Below the pieces are notes generated by a model. The model was not told the origin of the DNA. It made no database searches and was given only the letters and a program-made list of their open reading frames with translations. Positions 21,361 through 23,175 of a DNA stretch of 23,175 nt are shown here, piece after piece (position 1 is the first letter of the stretch; every line of letters begins with the position of its first letter). Origin of the DNA: JANXQG01 sp037147235 (GTDB lineage Bacteria; Planctomycetota; Planctomycetia; Pirellulales; Thermoguttaceae); NCBI GenBank assembly GCA_037147235.1, contig JBAWVO010000077.1, positions 1 through 23,175 on the forward strand. Direction: 5' to 3'. The position numbers and the translations under genes are program-made.

Positions 21361-21601
21361 GCCGCGCGGCTTTGGTTTCGCCGAGCCTAAGTTTCGCCAC
21401 CACTTCGTTGGAGAAGGATTTGGTGGGCGACCTGGTTTGGATTGTAGCCGCCGGGCAGGCGGACAAACAGCTTGCCAAAGAACGGGGACTCCGGGTAGTG
21501 AAACGCAAACCAACCGGGGCATTGTACCAGCAGGTTGGATTGCTGCCCATGATGCCTTCGATATTGGATCGTGAGCGTCTGCCAAAGCAGGCCAAGGCCG
21601 G

Positions 21602-23083
21602 CTACTTGTTTTGCAACGTCAAAATGGCAAAGAACCCGGGGAAGAAATTCGCGGAGCCGACGGGTTTGCTGATCACGGGTTTGGCTTCCGCCTTGCTATA
21701 AAGATAGAATACGCCCTCGTTGAGATTCACGCTGCGAATCTGCTCGTACGGCAAAATCTCAATCGGGCCGCTCGCCAGACCCAACATCTTTGAGCGACGG
21801 AACTGTAAGCCTTGGGGCAGGAAGACCACGTCGCTCGTCCAGGGCACGGTTCGGCCTGCCTGCAAATCGGCAAGCATGCGATTCGCAATCATCTTGGCAA
21901 TGTGGTCGCGCAGTTCGTCGAGATCGGCGTCCATGTTTTGCACCTTCGCCGAATAGCGGATCATTCCCTGAGCGGCTCGGAAGGTCACACTCAACTGGGT
22001 TCCCGTATACGCGCCTTTGTAGAACATCCGCGTGGCGGAATAGGTGAATTCCGTAATTTCGTTATACAGCAAGCGAAGCTCTCCGCGACCCCGGCGGCGG
22101 GTCAGACCCAATTCGTAGCAGCGGAATAGGTAGCGTCCAAAAGTCAGGCCCAACAGCAAGGATGCCACGGCGGCGGCCAGCAAGACCACGCCCACGGGCT
22201 TTGTGTCGCGCTCGAAAAGCAAGACCGCGCCCACCACACCGCCAATAACGGCTAAGACCAAGCCAATCCAAATACCTTCGTTCCTGCGTCGTTCAAACAG
22301 CAGGCGGCCCATGCCCGAGGCACCCGAGGTTGCCTCGGGCTGACCGCCGGACGCCTCGCGCTGATGTTCGATCCACTCGCTCAGTAGCGACGCCAGTACC
22401 GAGGCATTCTTTGAATCAGGACTGATTTTCGCGGCCGGTTCGTCCTGTCCACGCCGCCAAAGACAGATCTTACCGTCAAAAACCGCAACCTTGTCAATTT
22501 CGACAAAGGGCAAGGTTTCCACGATTCGCCCGCGGGCAACCGCTAATTGCATGGCGGCGAGTCTCCATCCGTCACCTTCCAGCATGGTGCCACCAGCCAG
22601 GCCGGCGGCAGTCCGCTGCTTCAAATCTTCAATCACCCGGACGATGAACGCGGCCAAGGGATCGGTGCCGTTGACGGGGATGCGATTGGTCATGCACATC
22701 GGCTTGTCGCTGTCGGCAGTCCAAACCTCGAAACGCCGGACGACTCCCTTGATAATGCCGGCGGAGAACTTCGACGTCCGCTTGATGCGCACGGCAACCA
22801 CCTGGGAATCCTGCACCTCGATGTCCGTAGGACCGCCCAGCCAGCGGAATCCGCTGCCGGTATCAATCACCGATCGCTCGGCCGCCTTCTGCCGGGCGAA
22901 CCGAACCTCGTTAATGACCAACAGAAAGACGGCAGTACCGCCGACGATAATGCCCGGCAGAACACCCTCCGGTACGTACACGGCCAGGGCGATTCCGCCC
23001 ATCAGGGCAAGAACGCCGAGAATGCGGAAGAAATGCTTCAGCCAACCTTTTTCCTGATAGTTGACGGGAATACCTGTTGCCAC
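21602..23083 (-). CDS. Four-TM membrane protein of unknown function
   Basis: A 493-residue integral membrane protein with two helical hairpins: segments at 21-37 and 41-58, then 271-290 and 297-314. Each hairpin is followed by a large cytoplasmic-type beta-rich region. The region after the second hairpin (FGRYLFRCYELGLTRRRGRG, then LLYNEITEFTYSATRMFYKG) recalls the DUF6585/bacterial PH-like proteins that follow a TM pair, so the protein may be an internal duplication of a TM-pair plus PH-like unit; this is a weak structural guess. The start is a GTG at 23083, backed by GGAG eight bases upstream (CTGGAGAATGGGGC); no in-frame ATG fits. It is convergent with the NusG-like gene across 241 bp in which I find no gene I would support. 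Confidence 0.8.
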   Translation of the reverse strand: MATGIPVNYQEKGWLKHFFRILGVLALMGGIALAVYVPEGVLPGIIVGGTAVFLLVINEVRFARQKAAERSVIDTGSGFRWLGGPTDIEVQDSQVVAVRIKRTSKFSAGIIKGVVRRFEVWTADSDKPMCMTNRIPVNGTDPLAAFIVRVIEDLKQRTAAGLAGGTMLEGDGWRLAAMQLAVARGRIVETLPFVEIDKVAVFDGKICLWRRGQDEPAAKISPDSKNASVLASLLSEWIEHQREASGGQPEATSGASGMGRLLFERRRNEGIWIGLVLAVIGGVVGAVLLFERDTKPVGVVLLAAAVASLLLGLTFGRYLFRCYELGLTRRRGRGELRLLYNEITEFTYSATRMFYKGAYTGTQLSVTFRAAQGMIRYSAKVQNMDADLDELRDHIAKMIANRMLADLQAGRTVPWTSDVVFLPQGLQFRRSKMLGLASGPIEILPYEQIRSVNLNEGVFYLYSKAEAKPVISKPVGSANFFPGFFAILTLQNK

Positions 23084-23119
23084 GCCCCATTCTCCAGCGG
23101 CCCGAGCGATGAAAAACTA

Positions 23120-23175
23120 CGGCTCTTCCGGTTCTAGGTGCGGAACGCGAATAATTGTAGGGTGGGGAGAGCGCA
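23120..23175 (+). repeat. Second copy of the MITE-like element, cut by the window edge
   Basis: 23120-23159 is identical to 11362-11401 (40 bp). Then GGGTGGGGAGAGCGCA matches 11408-11423 after a 6-bp deletion relative to the first copy. The window ends inside the element, so its right end is not visible. Confidence 0.85.

Noticed and set aside
21357..21701. 114-residue plus-strand frame after the NusG-like gene
   Set aside because: Its last 100 bases lie antisense to the membrane protein gene, no ribosome site is visible and no family is recognised. Opposite-strand frames there are just as long. It could be a decayed gene, but I cannot support it.

Overview
The window looks like chromosomal DNA from a planctomycete. 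This is an inference from gene content: a Ser/Thr kinase with a GRGGMG loop and a transmembrane C-terminal half, a secreted DUF6807 (PmoA-type) protein, an ARPP-1-type secreted protein, a lone RNA polymerase alpha-CTD protein, microcompartment genes, and many palindromic intergenic repeats. There is no rRNA, tRNA or CRISPR array that I can see.

Layout. (1) 1-391 is a leader with a 28-bp perfect palindrome and a degraded second copy, in front of a NarL/LuxR-type response regulator. (2) 1069-4346, minus strand: Ser/Thr kinase, then hemB, then a small alpha-CTD protein. (3) 4352-6585: a heptamer tandem repeat, then a promoter with an operator-like palindrome driving a pduS-pduT pair. These encode an Fe-S/flavin electron carrier and a tandem-BMC shell protein with the pore cysteine, and they stand apart from any other microcompartment gene here. 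(4) 6600-10219: a lower-GC, minus-strand, translationally coupled three-gene cassette made of a HEPN-like protein, a KGGVGR-variant ParA/MinD-like ATPase and a Sll1717-type P-loop ATPase. It is flanked by 43-bp direct repeats (40/43 identical by hand) that are copies of the 3' end of pduT. (5) 10291-13669: two secreted proteins of unknown function, separated by three stacked palindromic repeat elements. (6) 13680-19048: RluA-type pseudouridine synthase; divergent GIY-YIG nuclease fused in frame to a DUF6807 protein; sugar-nucleotidyltransferase; and, convergent with it, glmS followed by 5-formyltetrahydrofolate cyclo-ligase. (7) 19291-20499: a strong promoter, then a DUF4160-like small gene overlapping a protein with a C-terminal XRE-type helix-turn-helix, resembling a toxin-antitoxin or defence pair. 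(8) 20652-23175: a NusG paralogue behind a structured leader, a four-TM membrane protein, and the start of a second copy of the 11.4-kb repeat, cut by the window edge.

The best candidate for an undescribed system is the HEPN/KGGVGR/Sll1717-type cassette, because operon coupling, base composition and the flanking pduT-tail repeats together point to a transferred unit inserted at the 3' end of pduT. The GIY-YIG/DUF6807 fusion with a strong internal ribosome binding site, and the free-standing alpha-CTD that keeps its DNA-contact residues, are the next most interesting. All functional calls come from reading motifs; no database search was possible.
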